A stretch of DNA of 64,000 bases, from positions 37,538 through 101,537 of the forward strand of contig JADGJT010000027.1 of NCBI GenBank assembly GCA_027604005.1, read 5' to 3'. The position numbers and the translations under genes are program-made. Positions 41,279 to 53,294 of the stretch are shown piece by piece (position 1 is the first letter of the stretch; every line of letters starts with the position of its first letter). The notes beneath the pieces are model-generated. The model was not told where the DNA came from. It saw only the letters and a list, made by a program, of their open reading frames with translations, and did no database searches. Source of the stretch: Dinochytrium kinnereticum. Taxonomy: Eukaryota > Chytridiomycota > Chytridiomycetes > Chytridiales > Chytridiaceae.

Positions 41279-42489
41279 GGGGATTTTGAGGGGGTGGGNN
41301 NNNNNNNCCCCCCCCCCACTTTATTTTCTCTCTTGTTTTTGTTATCACCCGTTTTTCTTGACTCTTTTGTTGACGGGGAGGGGGGAAAAAAACAACTTTT
41401 CTTATTATTCTTCCGTCCTGGCTTTATAGCTCTCTGTTGATCTTTTTGGGCTCATGAGCGGTTGTCCTTTTTCTTCTTCTTCTTCATATATATTTTTTTT
41501 TTGTTTGTTCTCTTCTTCCCATTCTCTAATTACTCTTCCATCCAACTGCATCCCTTCATGCAGTCAGTCAATCTCCCTCCCTCTCTCAGCCAACCCGGTT
41601 TTCTTGTTTTCTTTATCCTTTTTTGATCCCTCTCAATTTTTTTTGCGGGTTTCTGTGTCAACCCATTTTATTACAGTGGAACCGTGCTCACTCTTCCTTC
41701 CACCTTTTTCTTTTTTTTTGACCAACCCCTGTTGAAACGGCTGTGGGAGGCTTTAAAGTGAGGAAATGTTGCGAATCCACCGGAAAGAACAAGAAGAAGA
41801 AGAACAAGATACACAAGAGTTGAAAACAAAAAAAACCTCTTCCACCGCAACAACAACAACAACAAAAAAAAAAAAAAAAAAAAGGGAAGAAAGAAAAGAG
41901 GCAGAATGATGAAAGCAAATTCACCCCCCAAAAACAAACAGACCGGCAAACCGCGTTAAAGGTGAGGTGGTGGTGACGTGGATAATTAAAAGTCAAGATG
42001 GTGAATAAAGGGAGAAAGAATCCAAATGCCGCAAAGCTAACCCCCCCCCCCCCCCCCCACCCATCCAAAAAAAGCCAACAATAAAAAAAAAACAAAAAAA
42101 AAAATGGCAAAAACTCGTCAAAACCCCTTTTTTTCATTTTTTTTTTTTCATTTGTGTTTATTTTTATTTCAAAATAAAAAGGATAAAAAAAAAAAAAAAT
42201 GCACCAAACCCCCCAACCCTCAAAACAACAACAACACCAACAGAAACCGAACAAACACACAACAACAACAGGATAAGAGATAACCACAAACCCAAAGAAA
42301 AGAAAAAAAAGGAAAAAAAAAAAAAACCGTCAAGTGGGGGTTACAAAAAAAAAAACAAAAAAACAAGAGATCTTCTCCCTCCCAACAAATCCCCATCATC
42401 CACAACTCACTCAGACACATCCACAAAAAAAAAAAGAAAAAGTTCATACACAACAAAAAGAGAAAGGAGGCGAGGGACGAAAAAGGTCT
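41279..42489. other. Low-complexity convergent intergenic region
   Basis: 1.2 kb between two convergent genes. It is dominated by homopolymers: T-rich on the left (3' side of the plus-strand oxidoreductase), then A-rich with AAC/AAACAA units from about 41800 on (3' side of the minus-strand peroxidase), and a C-run at 42042-42059. No gene was seen. Composition switches strand near 41740, matching the change of gene orientation. Confidence 0.65.
41299..41307. other. 9-base assembly gap between G-run and C-run
   Basis: Nine N characters. The left flank is GGGGTGGG and the right flank is a run of C, an abrupt strand switch that suggests either an inverted G/C hairpin or an imperfect contig join. 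It lies 21 bp past the oxidoreductase stop. Confidence 0.99.
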
Positions 42490-44464
42490 TTAAGCAGACA
42501 CCTTAAGGTTGTAAACGGGAGCATCCTCCTTAAAGGGAACACCGAGCTCAAGAAGCTTCTTAAAGGCGTTCGCAAAGTCGTTGAAGAACAGGTCAGAGTT
42601 CTTGGCGTAGGCGTAAACGTGCTTGCTAAAGGCTCGGTCCTGCAAGAAACAGAAAAAAAAAGAAAAGGTCATCTCAAAACCACCAATCCACACACCGAAA
42701 AAAAAAACAAAAACAAAAACCAAAAAAAAACAAACGCACCTTGATCAAAGCCAAATCCGAGGTCAACATCATCAGATCCCCAGAAGCCTTATCCGCAAAC
42801 TGCTTGGGTCCACTCCACTTCCTCTCAACCCACTTCTCTCCAACAAGCCTCTGAAAGTAATCATTGCTGAACGTCGTCGGCGCACGCGTCCAAGGTCCCT
42901 CAAACCCAGACCTGTCCGTGTGGCATCGGCCAAGCGCGTGAGCTCCAGAGAGCGCAACAATCTCCTGGTCGTTGAACCCCATGCGGTAAAAGATGTTGCG
43001 GAGCTGGCCGGAAGAAAAAAAATTTAAAAAAATAAAATTAATAAAGGAGATGGATGGCGTGGTTAGCACAGGGCGGTGGGGGGGAGTGTGATGGGAAAAA
43101 AAATGTCAGGACGGAGGGAGAACACTCACGTGGTCCTGGCCTTGGGTGGCATCGGGGAGCCTTCCATCGGGGGTGCAAGCCTGGGCGCTGACAGCGTCCT
43201 CACGACCCGCCCTCCAAGGAATGGTGGGTCCACCCATCTCCTGAATGGCGACAACACCAGCAAGCGACCAAAGATCAGAGTAAGAGATCTCCGGGAACTT
43301 TTTCTTGATGGGCTCAAGGAGATCCCTAAAAGAAAAAGAAAAAAAATGAACCCCAGAACCGACACAAGAGAAAAAGGCCGTCAGTCAAACCTCTCACGCA
43401 CACAAATGACACCCCCCAAAATCCTTCCACTCCCCTACCTTGCAGTCTTCAAACCAGCGTTGGCCCCGTGGGAAGCCTCAGGGTCAAACCTCATGGTGGC
43501 CCCGTTAGAGCCCCCAGTGCCCGTCTTGACATCGTACGTTCCAGCAGCATGCCAAGCAAGCCTGACAAGCACAGGTCCAAAAGACCCATCATCGTAATCC
43601 GAGTTTTCCAAAACGGCAGCAATGGCATTGTACACGTCCTGGTAGTAAGCGGCATCCAGGACGCGCTTGGGGGCAGGGGCGGCAGCACCACCGAGAGCCT
43701 GAAAGAAGTTAGTTAGCGTTAGCGGGAATGTCTTGAGGAATGTTCTGAGGGATATTCTGGTGTGTGACCTCTGTGCTGGGGTTTGTTTTTTTTGGTTGTT
43801 GGTTTTTGTTTTTTTTTCCCGATCGCGTTCAACATGCTCAGCAGGACGCCAAGGACTGTGGCATGGCGCATTTGCAGAGAGTGATCGAGGTGAGGGAGGG
43901 GTTGGGGGGAAGGGGAAAGGGCCGTCGTTTGTTTGGACCTTTGCCGGGATGCCACCACCCGTGCGAGCAGCAGCAGCGCATCCATCCCACGGTCGCCGCC
44001 ACCCATGCAGCCATGCAGGGAGCACAATGTTGAATCCGCTCCAAACGCATGCAAGCAGCAGAGGGAAGGAAGGGGGGGTGGGAGACATGCCCAAAGCAAA
44101 CCTCACAGACAGGAGACACCCCGCAAAACAACCAAAACAACCAAAAGAAACAACAACAACAACAAACAAAAAGCAAGCATCAACCCCCCCCACCATGCAA
44201 CACAAACACACCACACCACACCAGAAAAAACAAACCAACCTGCTTAATCTCATCCTGGAAAAAGTACGCCCCCCCGGCGGCGGCAGCGATCCCGACCAGC
44301 GCAAACACCGATGTCGTCGAGGAGGTGGAGTCCTCCGTCCCGGTGGAGAAAGCGCGCCTGGTGAGCTGGGTGGTGCGGGAGGAGGCAGCCAGCGCAGCCG
44401 ATGAGGTGCGGAGCATGCGGGGGGCGGATGAGGCCGAGCGGGCGACGACGCGGGAGAGGAGCAT
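42490..44464 (-). CDS. CCP1: Mitochondrial cytochrome c peroxidase
   Basis: Class I haem peroxidase reducing H2O2 with electrons from cytochrome c in the intermembrane space. Five exons: 44464-44240, 43698-43439, 43325-43130, 43003-42740 and 42640-42490. The N-terminus is a mitochondrial presequence (Arg/Ser/Ala-rich, ending RRAFSTG) followed by a membrane span ([18 protein letters not shown]), the bipartite signal of CCP. The distal site is [12 protein letters not shown] (Arg, Trp, His) and the proximal haem ligand is the His in [12 protein letters not shown]. The tryptophan radical site is the Trp in [10 protein letters not shown], as in yeast CCP. The last intron leaves [19 protein letters not shown] and the VYNLKVSA end. 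Ascorbate peroxidase is the other class I option; the presequence, membrane span and fungal context favour CCP. Distal, proximal and tryptophan residues are all present. Confidence 0.95.
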
Positions 44465-45620
44465 GTTGTGTGTGTGAGGTGAGGGGTGGAGTGGAGTGCA
44501 GTGGGTGAGGAAAAGAAGAAAGAAAGTGTCGCTGTCTCGGCCAAGCGGCTGTGGTGGTGAGGGCGAGAGTGTGCAGGTGGAAAGAAAGTTGAATGTGAAG
44601 GTAGATACCCGCAGTGACACAGATTCCCGCCATCTTCCATGCCATTATGTCTATTTAATTTATTTATTATTATTGCAGTAGTACAGCAGTTGTTATTAAT
44701 TATTATTAATTGGTGTTGCAGTAAACTATTATTATTAATAAGAGAGAGAGAGAGTGAGACAGACATCTTCTCACTCCATCCACCCAACCCAACCAAACTG
44801 ACAAACAAACAGAAAGCAATAAAACAATTATTAATTATGGCCTGCTGGAATTATATCATTTCATTTATTATTCATTATTATTCATTATCATTCTTCTGTG
44901 GGAGACTGCTTCATTTCATCCAACAACAACAAACTGTCCCTCCTCACGTACAAAACAACAACAACAATAACAACAACAATAATAAAAGAAAGAAAGAAAC
45001 AAAGACTGATGAGATGAGGAGAAGCAGAATGAAAAAACAAACCAGATGCTTTAATAAATGACAAAGTAAAAAAAAAAAACAAGAAAGTTGTTGCGTATTT
45101 CCTTTCAACAAGACTGAAAAAGAGGGGGGGGAAACATACGAAAAGACGAAAGGGAAAAGAAAGAAAAAAAAATAAAAAACTAAAATAAAAAGAAAAAAAA
45201 AAAAATTTTATAAACAATGTCAAGGTGGAAGTAACCCCTCACCGTCCAAAAAACCAAACCCAAAACCAAAACCAAAACCAGAAAAAAAAAAAAAAACCAC
45301 CCCAACCCAAAAGCAGATGGGTACCCCCGCCACAATGAGACCATCAACCGGCCAAAAAAAAAACCGGTAAATGAAAGAGACATGAAGAAAGAAGACAAGA
45401 GAAAAGAAGGAAAAAAAAGGTCAAGAGAAACCAGCAACAACCGAGACGCAAAAGAGAAAGAAATACAAAACAAACGGCAATGCCGTTCAACCAATACATC
45501 TTTCAAGGCTGTTAGCCGCTCAAAAAAATTGACCGGTGGAGGAAAAACTCACGCTTAAAAAAAAAGGTGGAAATGAAAAAAAGAAAAGAAAACGAATGAC
45601 AACCCCCACCCCCCGCTCCT
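44465..45620. other. Intergenic region: peroxidase promoter and channel 3' flank
   Basis: The peroxidase (minus) starts at 44464 and the channel gene (minus) ends at 45621, so this is a tandem intergenic space. Near the peroxidase are an ATTATTAATT block (about 44655-44740) and a GA tract, which on the minus strand is CT-rich. From about 45070 to 45600 A-runs dominate, as expected for the 3' side of a minus-strand gene here. No gene was seen. Confidence 0.6.
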
Positions 45621-47888
45621 TCACTGCTCCTTAACGCTCGCCAACCACCCCGTCCCATTCCTCCTCCCCCCAGCCCCCCCATCAACATCAACAACCGCCT
45701 CCCTCTCCTTCGCAGCACCCTCATGCAAATGCGCAATAGAGATATCCCTAAAAGGCTCCAACCACCTCCCAGCATCATACTTCTCCAAAAGCCTCTCCTC
45801 ACTCTCACACCCCCTCATGACCGAGAAAATCTCCTCCCGGACCTCCTCCGTGTAAACATCCTGCGGAAGGTCATTCTCATCATACCCAAACGGATTCTCA
45901 ATCTGCCCTCCAATCGCCTCGATACCAAGAAGCGTGAACGCCGCGATCGTCACCGCCGGTATCGTCCCCCAGAATATCCCTGGGACGAGCTGAAACGGGA
46001 GGGAGAGGAGGTAAAGAAGGAGGGTCTGCTTCAGGTGGATCGAGTAGGCCAAGGGGATCGGGGAGTCACGGATGCGTTCAAACCCCGAGAGACAGTCGAC
46101 AAGGGCCGAGAGGGAGGTGGTCATGGCGCCTTGGGTCGGGATGTCAATCTGGTCGGTGCGTCGGCACTTGGTAACGTAGGCTTGGAGGTGGAACGTGATG
46201 TCAAGCGGTAGATTCTTCATCGACCTTCCTCCGGCAACAGGGCTGATGGTCGGGGAGGTGGCGTCCACACCGTACTCGGGAAGATGGGCGAGGAAGGGCC
46301 CCAGATCATCATAGAGATGCCCGTCCTCCATGCGAAGGTAATGCTTGATGGAGCACCCAAACGCGATGATGAGGTTCATGGCGCCACGTTTTTGGGCCGC
46401 GTCGTCGTCGCTCTTCGTGGCAACGTTGATCCAGACAAGTCGGGCGAGGTTGCGGATCTGCGTCAGCGCGATCCCCCAGAGTCGACGACCCTCCCAGTAT
46501 CGGTCGTAACTGGTGTTGGTGCGGAAGACGAGCAACAGACCTTTTTTTTTTTGGGAGAATGGAGTTGGGGTGGTGGTGGAGATGATTAATAGTTTGGTTA
46601 GATATTGGAAGATGGGAAAAGGAGTTGCAACGGAGTGGGTGGGGAATTTACAAAAAAAAGGAGTCAAGAACAACCAAAGAAGATAAAAGAAGAAAATGGA
46701 GTGAAACATCGCTTGATCATAGAACAACCAAAAGAAAGACTAAACAAGAAAAAAAAACACGCGCTCAAAAAAAAAAAAATACACAGTGAAAAAAAAAAAA
46801 GAATCACGCATCTCTCGCGCGCTAACAATAACACAATAACACAAAAAAAACCACGCATCTCCCGCATCACCATGATTCACTCGGCTCCCTCCACTCACCC
46901 ATAACAATACCCAGCACCGTGATCAGCAGCACCGAATTAGGCAATCTCCCCGCCAAAAAGTTGACATCCTTGACCAAGAAGAAGATGCACACCAAGGTGG
47001 ACCAAACGGTCAATGCAAGGGTGGGCAGCAGGACGGAGGGAAGCACAGAGGCCCTCCACCTGAGAATGTCTCTCCAGTTTTCGGTGGCAACGTTGTGGAT
47101 CTTGACCTTGTAGTTGTGTTTCTTCTTTGACTGTGGGTTGGGGGGGGTGGAGTGGAGTGGTTGGTTAATACTGGATGGTACAAGAATTCAATGGGTTTTT
47201 CTTTGTGCAACGAGTGGCGGCGGGGCACATCTCTGTCTCCTCCATCAGGCAGAGAGAGACGTTTAATGAAGGGCGGAAGGAACAAAGGAGGGAATGAGGG
47301 AGGAAGACGATGGGTGGGTGGTGGGGATTGACGAGATTGCGACGGATCAAACGACATGGGCAAGACTGAGTGAGGACGTGTGTGTTGGTGTTGTTTGGAT
47401 GAATGCGAAGGGATACGGTGTGTGAAATGGTAACGGGAGCGAGGCAACAAGAGAAATAGAAGACTCCTCGCATGAGGCAAAGAAGAAGGAGTGAGAGTGA
47501 ATGATCTCGCATCGCTCGCATGAAAAGATTAAGAAAGAAAAACACCATGGCTCGCTCGGCTCCCCCCCCCCCCCAAAAAAAAAACCAAAAAAACAACGAG
47601 AACAAACAACAATATAAAAAAAAAAAGAGTCAACAGCTCCCTTTTCTCTCCATAAAAGAAAGAATAGCTTGCACTCACAGCCTCCCAGTTCTTCTTCAAG
47701 GGCGACCTCCTTGAGGCAGCAGCGGCGGCCTTTGGCTTCTCCTCCTGAGTGGTTGGATCCTCCTCCGGGACATTGGCGAGAGTAGCGGCACTGGTGTCAG
47801 CGACAATGTGGATGTCTTCCTCCTTTGGAGGCGGTGTTGGGTTGCGTTCGTCCAACGGCTGCTGCGGGGGATGTTGTTGGGAGGCCAT
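45621..47888 (-). CDS. Bestrophin/UPF0187-family membrane channel
   Basis: Predicted bestrophin-like anion channel of the UPF0187 group. Three exons: 47888-47679, 47130-46899 and 46540-45621. Exon 1 is a soluble Pro/Glu-rich N-terminus. Exon 2 starts at SKKKHNYKVKIHNVATEN and carries the first spans (SVLLPTLALTVWSTLVCIFF, LLITVLGIVM). Exon 3 opens with the group signature GLLLVFRTNTSYDRYWEGR, then RNLARLVW, the IHLKQTLLLYLLSLPFQLVP helix, TIAAFTLLGIEAIGGQIENP and NPFGYDENDLPQD, the conserved turn after the last span. It ends in a short soluble tail. Both splice joins restore family motifs (for example VMG|LLLVF). The ATG at 47888 is preceded by a CATCC-rich leader. Ion selectivity and location are not readable from sequence. 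Confidence 0.9.
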
Positions 47889-49455
47889 GATGGATGGATG
47901 CGATGGGATGGATGGGATGCGATGGTGTGGGGGGGGGGGAAGGATGGGGTGTGGTGATGTGGCTCTCTCTCTCTGGTACGGCAGCCTGTCTCTTTCCCAC
48001 GGTGTGGTGTGTGTGCAGCTGCAGCGGCTGTTGTTGGATGGATTGATTGAAGCAGGCAGCACTTGGGTGCAGATTGGAATGAGGCAAATTAATAATAATA
48101 ATAATTAATTGAAATAAATTAATTAACAAATCAAGATAATACCTATGGATTATTGTTTTAAACCATTCAAAACAGCATTCGTGCCAATAACTACAAACAA
48201 CAACAACAATAACCATGGTAGAAACACCAGTAGAAACAAATAAACCCTCCACTGTCCATTTTGATACCAGCAGTCGAAGGTCTCACTGTATGTATTTCAT
48301 GTTTTTTTTTTAAAGAGCCTTCGCAAACCTCAAATTCGGAAATTTCAAGTTGAAACCTTTAATTGAAATTTCGCAATTCAAAAGTTGTTTTGCAAACCTC
48401 AAAATCATATTTGAGGATAGGCATGAAGGTTGTCATAGTAATAATGTTTCAACCTATTAAATTCTGAGTACAAGGATTGTAAAGGGCATAAACAGGAAGG
48501 AGGGCGGAGGACAGAGACAGAGAAGGGCACCGGCATGAACAAGATGAGGTGTCAGGAATTGCAACTGAGAGAGAGCTTTAAGGTCATCACAGCAGAGACG
48601 CGGGCGGGAACAGCGAAGGAGAAGAAGAAGGGAAACGATCGACGCGCAGACATAAACGAGAACGAGGACAGGAAAGGACAGGTTAAAGCATTACAGGCTT
48701 GCTACAGCGGACCAGGCCTTGGTTCAACAGAGGCAACAGAGGTCGGATCGGACAAGGGGGTGGATGTGGCCACGTCGGAGCAAGGGGAGAATGCGGGCAG
48801 TGCGGGAGGTGGAAGAGGCACGTAGGGCGGTTAGGGAGGTGACGTGGATGGATGCGGGGAGGGATGCGTGGGGCTGGCAAGTTACGAATAATAAGATAAT
48901 GTTGTACTAATTGCAGAGCAGGAAGTGGGCAGCAAGTCCGTATACCTCCTCAACCATTAATGAATGCATCGGATACTCGTGTGTGACCAACAATAGAAAT
49001 AAAGAAATAAGAAACATTAAAAGTTATTATTTACAATAATAGTGAGTGCATATTTAAATAATAATAATAATAATATGTTTATAATCAAACAATTAATTAA
49101 TTAATAAAAATAAATAAACAATTCAACTGCTGCAGACCTGCTGCTGATCTGCTCATATTATTATTATTTATTTAATATTAATTAATTAATTGTTATTATT
49201 ATTAGTCCTGCTCTGCTATACTCACTCACTCTCTCACTCGCTCTCTCACCCCTCACCTTACACCACACCCGCACCATCCCCGCCAGAACCTTCCATTTCC
49301 TTCCACAGCCTTCCATTGCATTCCTCCCTCTGACTGACCGACTTTCCCACGCCTCCCCTCCCCATTCACCTTCACACCTGCACCTCCTCCCCACCTCTCT
49401 CCCCTTCCCCTTCACCTTCTCCTCCTCACCCCCCTCACGTCACCCGCCGTCCCAC
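47889..49455. promoter_or_regulatory. 1.6-kb divergent intergenic region with AT blocks and CATCC leader
   Basis: It separates the channel gene (leftward) from the 49.5 kb gene (rightward). CATCC-type repeats run on the minus strand right up to the channel's ATG (47890-47930). AT blocks with TTAATTAA lie at about 48088-48125 and 49055-49205. The right block is flanked by CTGCTGCAGACCTGCTGCTG and CCTGCTCTGCTATACTCACT words and then a C/T-rich leader reaching 49455. The middle, near 48530-48850, holds an open plus-strand frame with no ATG context or homology I trust. No gene is called. Confidence 0.55.
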
Positions 49456-52450
49456 ATGCTCCCCATCAAGATCCCTGTGGCTCACTCCACAACGGTCGCC
49501 GTCACCGATCCCCTCCTCCTCCCAACCACCGCCCATCCTCACATCCCCTCCCTCTGTCCGCTCTCCTCGGGCGATCACCTCGCCGTCCTCGCCACTTCGC
49601 GTGACAGGGCCCTGCTGTTTTGCTTGCATCTCTTGACTGGTAACTGTGGTTGGGTGAGTTTAGCGTGCGATCGAGCTTCAGGCGAGCGAAGCGAGCTGTT
49701 CATGGATTCTTTGTTTTTTTTTTTCTTCTTTTCTTCTTGAGAGCGAGCGAAGCGAGCTATACATGTATTCTTTATCCTTTTTCTTAATCTTTTTTTTCTT
49801 GAGAGAAGTGAGCTATACATATATTCTTTATCTTTTTTTTTGTTCTTCTTGAGAGCGAGCGAAGCGAGCTATATGTTTCCTTTTTATTTTATTTCCTGTG
49901 AGCGAGCGAAGCCAGCTATACATGTATTTTTTATCTTTTTTTTTTCTTGAGAGCGAGCGAAGTGAGCTATACATGAATTCTTTATCCTTATTCTTTATCT
50001 TTTTTCTCGCTTGAGAGCGAGCGAAAAAGCTAGCTATGTATCTCCTTTATCTTATTTTTGGTTTCTATTTACTCGGTGCGGGAGGCGAGCTTTATCCTTT
50101 AATCTTCTTTACTTTTTTTTCTTTTCGGGTCCATCCCTACCCGCACATTCTTGCATTCTTGCATTCTTTCATTTTCTTTCTTCTTCTTCTTCCTCTTCTT
50201 TCCATGCGAGCTCTCTCACAGTCTCTCTCCACATTCTCTAAATACACCCCTTTTTTGCATGTAATTTTAACCCTTCTGTTCTCTAGGTGCCAATGGCAAA
50301 TGTCTCTGTCGTGGTGGAGGACATCACAACCCCCAACCCATACCTCTACCTCGCACTTCAGCCCGATTCCGCCCTCCTCGCCGCGTCCTCCCTTGCCTCT
50401 CCTCCTCCCTCCATCAACAACCACAACAACAACAACGCCACCACCATGAAGCACACGGTCGGTCCCATCCGATCCATCGCGAGGAACGGCCCCTCCAACA
50501 CTTCCCTTCTCACACCCGCACCCCCCTCAAACATCAAGCTGGAATCCCCAACCCTCCTTCCACCCCCCTCCCCAGCCGTCTCCATTACCTCCTCCTCACC
50601 CTCCACCTCCGACACAGACTCCAAACCACCCGCCCTCCCCAAGACCACCACCGGAAAGCAACCCCGCAAGCGCATCCGCGATCCCCGGTGGGACAAGAAG
50701 TACGAGGAGAAGCGCAAGGCGGAGGGAAAACGCGGCCACGGCGCCAACCTCCTCAAAGACCAACAACCCCACCTCACAAAACCCTTCCCGACCTCCATCG
50801 ATGTCTTGCTCTCCCACCTCATTGACGTTCAACCCACGGGCCACGACGCCGAGACTCACGTGCTCGCCTTCTCGGAGGGGTGTTTGGCGGGCGTGAGGGA
50901 GAGGATTACGGGGTATGAGCAGAGGACGTGGAGGGTCTGGTTGCCCGAGGTGATTTGGAGGAGGTTTCAGGTCGTCAAGGGGAGGTGTTGTCCGCCTGGG
51001 ACCACGGTGGCGGAGTTTGTGGAGATGTTGTTGGAGTTTTCTGGGAGGGGTAAGGGTGGGGGCGGGTGTGACCTTGGGTTGTTGGAGAGGAAGGTCTCGT
51101 TGCAGCTTTCTGTTAGGGTGAGTTGGCGAGGCGAGCTTGATAGTTTTTCCGTCTTTATCTATTTGTTTATTTCTATGCACTTTATTGGCGAGCCGGTGTG
51201 AGCCATCTGCACCTTCTCTTTTTTCTCTCTCCCTCCCCTTTTTTTTGTTCCCCTCTTTTCTATAGTTTGTTGGCGAGCTCGTGCGAGCCATCCCTATCTA
51301 CTTTCTCTTTTTCTTCCTTGTTACCCCTTTTTTTTTCTCTTTCTTTCGTTCTCTCAGTCATCACTCTCACTCACTCACCCTCCCGCTCTCTTTTCCTTTT
51401 CTCTGTTATCTCGAAAGGCGGCCATCACGTTGAGCAACACGACGGACGTGGCGGACGACCTTTGGTCCGACGCGATCAATCCCCCAACGTCCATCTCCTC
51501 CACCAGCCCCCAAAACGGCGAAAACGGTCTCTCCAACTCTGACATCATCGCCTTCCTCCATTCCATGGAGAGCGAGGTCATTGCGACCATGATGGATCCC
51601 TCACCCTCTCTCTCGCCACCTTCCTCAACATTTGGCTTCCCACCTGACGGGTTCTCTATCCTCTCTGACCAACCTCCTCCACCCTCTGGACCCTCAACCG
51701 TCGACGACATTGCGAGGTTGCTGAACGTCAATGTCGCAACCCTGAATGCAATCCCCTACGGATCCGTCTCACCCATGTCTTACCCTTCCGCCGACTCCCC
51801 GGTCTCGTTCAACAGCGTCAGTCCAGCTCTGGACGCCTTTTCGGTCTTTAGCAGCCCAAACTCGATCCTTCAAACACCCGCCATGAATCATCATCATCAT
51901 CATCATCCTCCTCCCGGAGGCGGGGTGGACCTTGTCTCATCCATTCCAAACATCTTGATCCCGGACCTCTCCTCCTCCTCCTCCTCCTCCTCCGTTCAGC
52001 ACATCACCCCGTTTGACCCATTGCTTTACCCTGATTTCTCGCAGACCCCTTGGCAACCCCCGAAACTCCCCAACCCGCCTCCGGTCGATCGATCCCTGTT
52101 CTCGAGGTTCCATCCTTACGATCTTCGCAACCTGCCTGTCACCGCCTCACCCTCCCCCTCACCCTCCCCCTCCCCTTCCCCCTCCGCTGCTGCATCTCGT
52201 GTGGCCAATGACCGTGTCAGGGCCGCCGCGGCGTCGGCTGCTGCTGATGCTGTTTATGTGTGCCGGGAGGATGGGAGCGTTGGGCATTGGTGTGAGGGGT
52301 TTGGGCCGGTGGATTGGGGGGAGAGGTGCTGGGAGGCGCCGCCGGGGACGCGGAGGGAGGAGAGGGGGTCGCCGGCACCTTGTTTTGGGGGGGTTGAGGA
52401 GGAGGAGATGGCGATGTATGAGGGGATGGGGGACGTTAGGATTGTGGTGT
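49456..52450 (+). CDS. Unrecognised Ser/Pro-rich protein, 5' part of a gene reaching a gap
   Basis: Three coding exons: 49456-49653, 50287-51117 and 51418 to about 52450; the 3' end is uncertain because T-runs and a 572-N gap follow. No family was recognised. The protein starts MLPIKIPVAHSTTVAV and contains a conserved-looking region with charged helices (RKRIRDPRWDKKYEEKRKAE) and a segment around LLSHLIDVQPTGHDAETHVL and YEQRTWRVWLPEVIWRRF. The third exon is low complexity: a histidine run (near 51890-51908), serine runs (51970-51995) and SPSPSP repeats (52145-52185). The first intron holds a minisatellite and the second holds related GGCGAGC...GCGAGCC pieces. It may join the coding part after the gap (53295-54548). 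Base composition is C/T-rich throughout. Confidence 0.6.
49682..50095 (+). repeat. Intronic minisatellite with GCGAGCGAAGCGAGC core
   Basis: About seven imperfect tandem units of 49-72 bp fill most of the first intron of the 49.5 kb gene. Each unit begins GAGAGCGAGCGAAGCGAGCT, continues ATACATGTATTCTTTATC and ends in T-rich DNA. The core GCTCGCTTCGCTCGC reads almost the same on the other strand, so each unit can fold as a small hairpin. Copies start near 49682, 49741, 49802, 49852, 49901, 49950 and 50014. Divergence rises in the copy at 49802, which lost about 12 bp of the core. Confidence 0.85.
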
Positions 52451-52609
52451 GTGCTCTGTTTTTTTTTTTCTCTGTTCTTTTTTTTTTTTTTTTTGGTTTT
52501 TGGTTTTGGGGTGTGGGAGGGTTTGTGGTGTTGGTTAAGGTTGTGGGAGGAGGAGGTTGAAAGTTCTTTTCTTTTGTTTCCTCTGTTTACGACCCTGAGT
52601 GTTGTTACC

Positions 52610-52632
52610 GGGGGGGGGGGGGGGGGGGGGGG
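52610..52632 (+). repeat. Polyguanine run
   Basis: A run of 23 G just upstream of the large gap. Similar runs occur at 63912-63931 (20 G) and as C at 42042-42059. Such runs could form quadruplexes and are common places for sequencing errors. Confidence 0.9.
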
Positions 52633-52722
52633 TGGGTGTGTGGTTTAGTTTTTGATTTTTGTTGGTTTTTTTTTATATTCTGGTGAGAACGAGGAAGGGT
52701 AAAACAAACAAAAAAAACCAAA

Positions 52723-53294
52723 NNNNNNNNNNNNNNNNNNNNNNNNNNNNNNNNNNNNNNNNNNNNNNNNNNNNNNNNNNNNNNNNNNNNNNNNNNNNNN
52801 NNNNNNNNNNNNNNNNNNNNNNNNNNNNNNNNNNNNNNNNNNNNNNNNNNNNNNNNNNNNNNNNNNNNNNNNNNNNNNNNNNNNNNNNNNNNNNNNNNNN
52901 NNNNNNNNNNNNNNNNNNNNNNNNNNNNNNNNNNNNNNNNNNNNNNNNNNNNNNNNNNNNNNNNNNNNNNNNNNNNNNNNNNNNNNNNNNNNNNNNNNNN
53001 NNNNNNNNNNNNNNNNNNNNNNNNNNNNNNNNNNNNNNNNNNNNNNNNNNNNNNNNNNNNNNNNNNNNNNNNNNNNNNNNNNNNNNNNNNNNNNNNNNNN
53101 NNNNNNNNNNNNNNNNNNNNNNNNNNNNNNNNNNNNNNNNNNNNNNNNNNNNNNNNNNNNNNNNNNNNNNNNNNNNNNNNNNNNNNNNNNNNNNNNNNNN
53201 NNNNNNNNNNNNNNNNNNNNNNNNNNNNNNNNNNNNNNNNNNNNNNNNNNNNNNNNNNNNNNNNNNNNNNNNNNNNNNNNNNNNNNNNNNNNNN
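52723..53294. other. 572-base assembly gap
   Basis: 572 N characters inside or beside the Ser/Pro-rich gene. The open frames that appear to run through it are artefacts of the N characters. Whether the two flanking coding parts are one gene cannot be decided from this window. Confidence 0.99.

Noticed and set aside
41299..41307. Telomere or contig end
   Set aside because: No telomeric repeat is present; this is a small gap between homopolymers.
42490..44464. Ascorbate peroxidase instead of cytochrome c peroxidase
   Set aside because: The presequence plus membrane span and the fungal context favour cytochrome c peroxidase.
48535..48910. Open frames in the channel/Ser-Pro gene spacer
   Set aside because: No start context, no recognisable domain, and composition like surrounding G/A-rich DNA.
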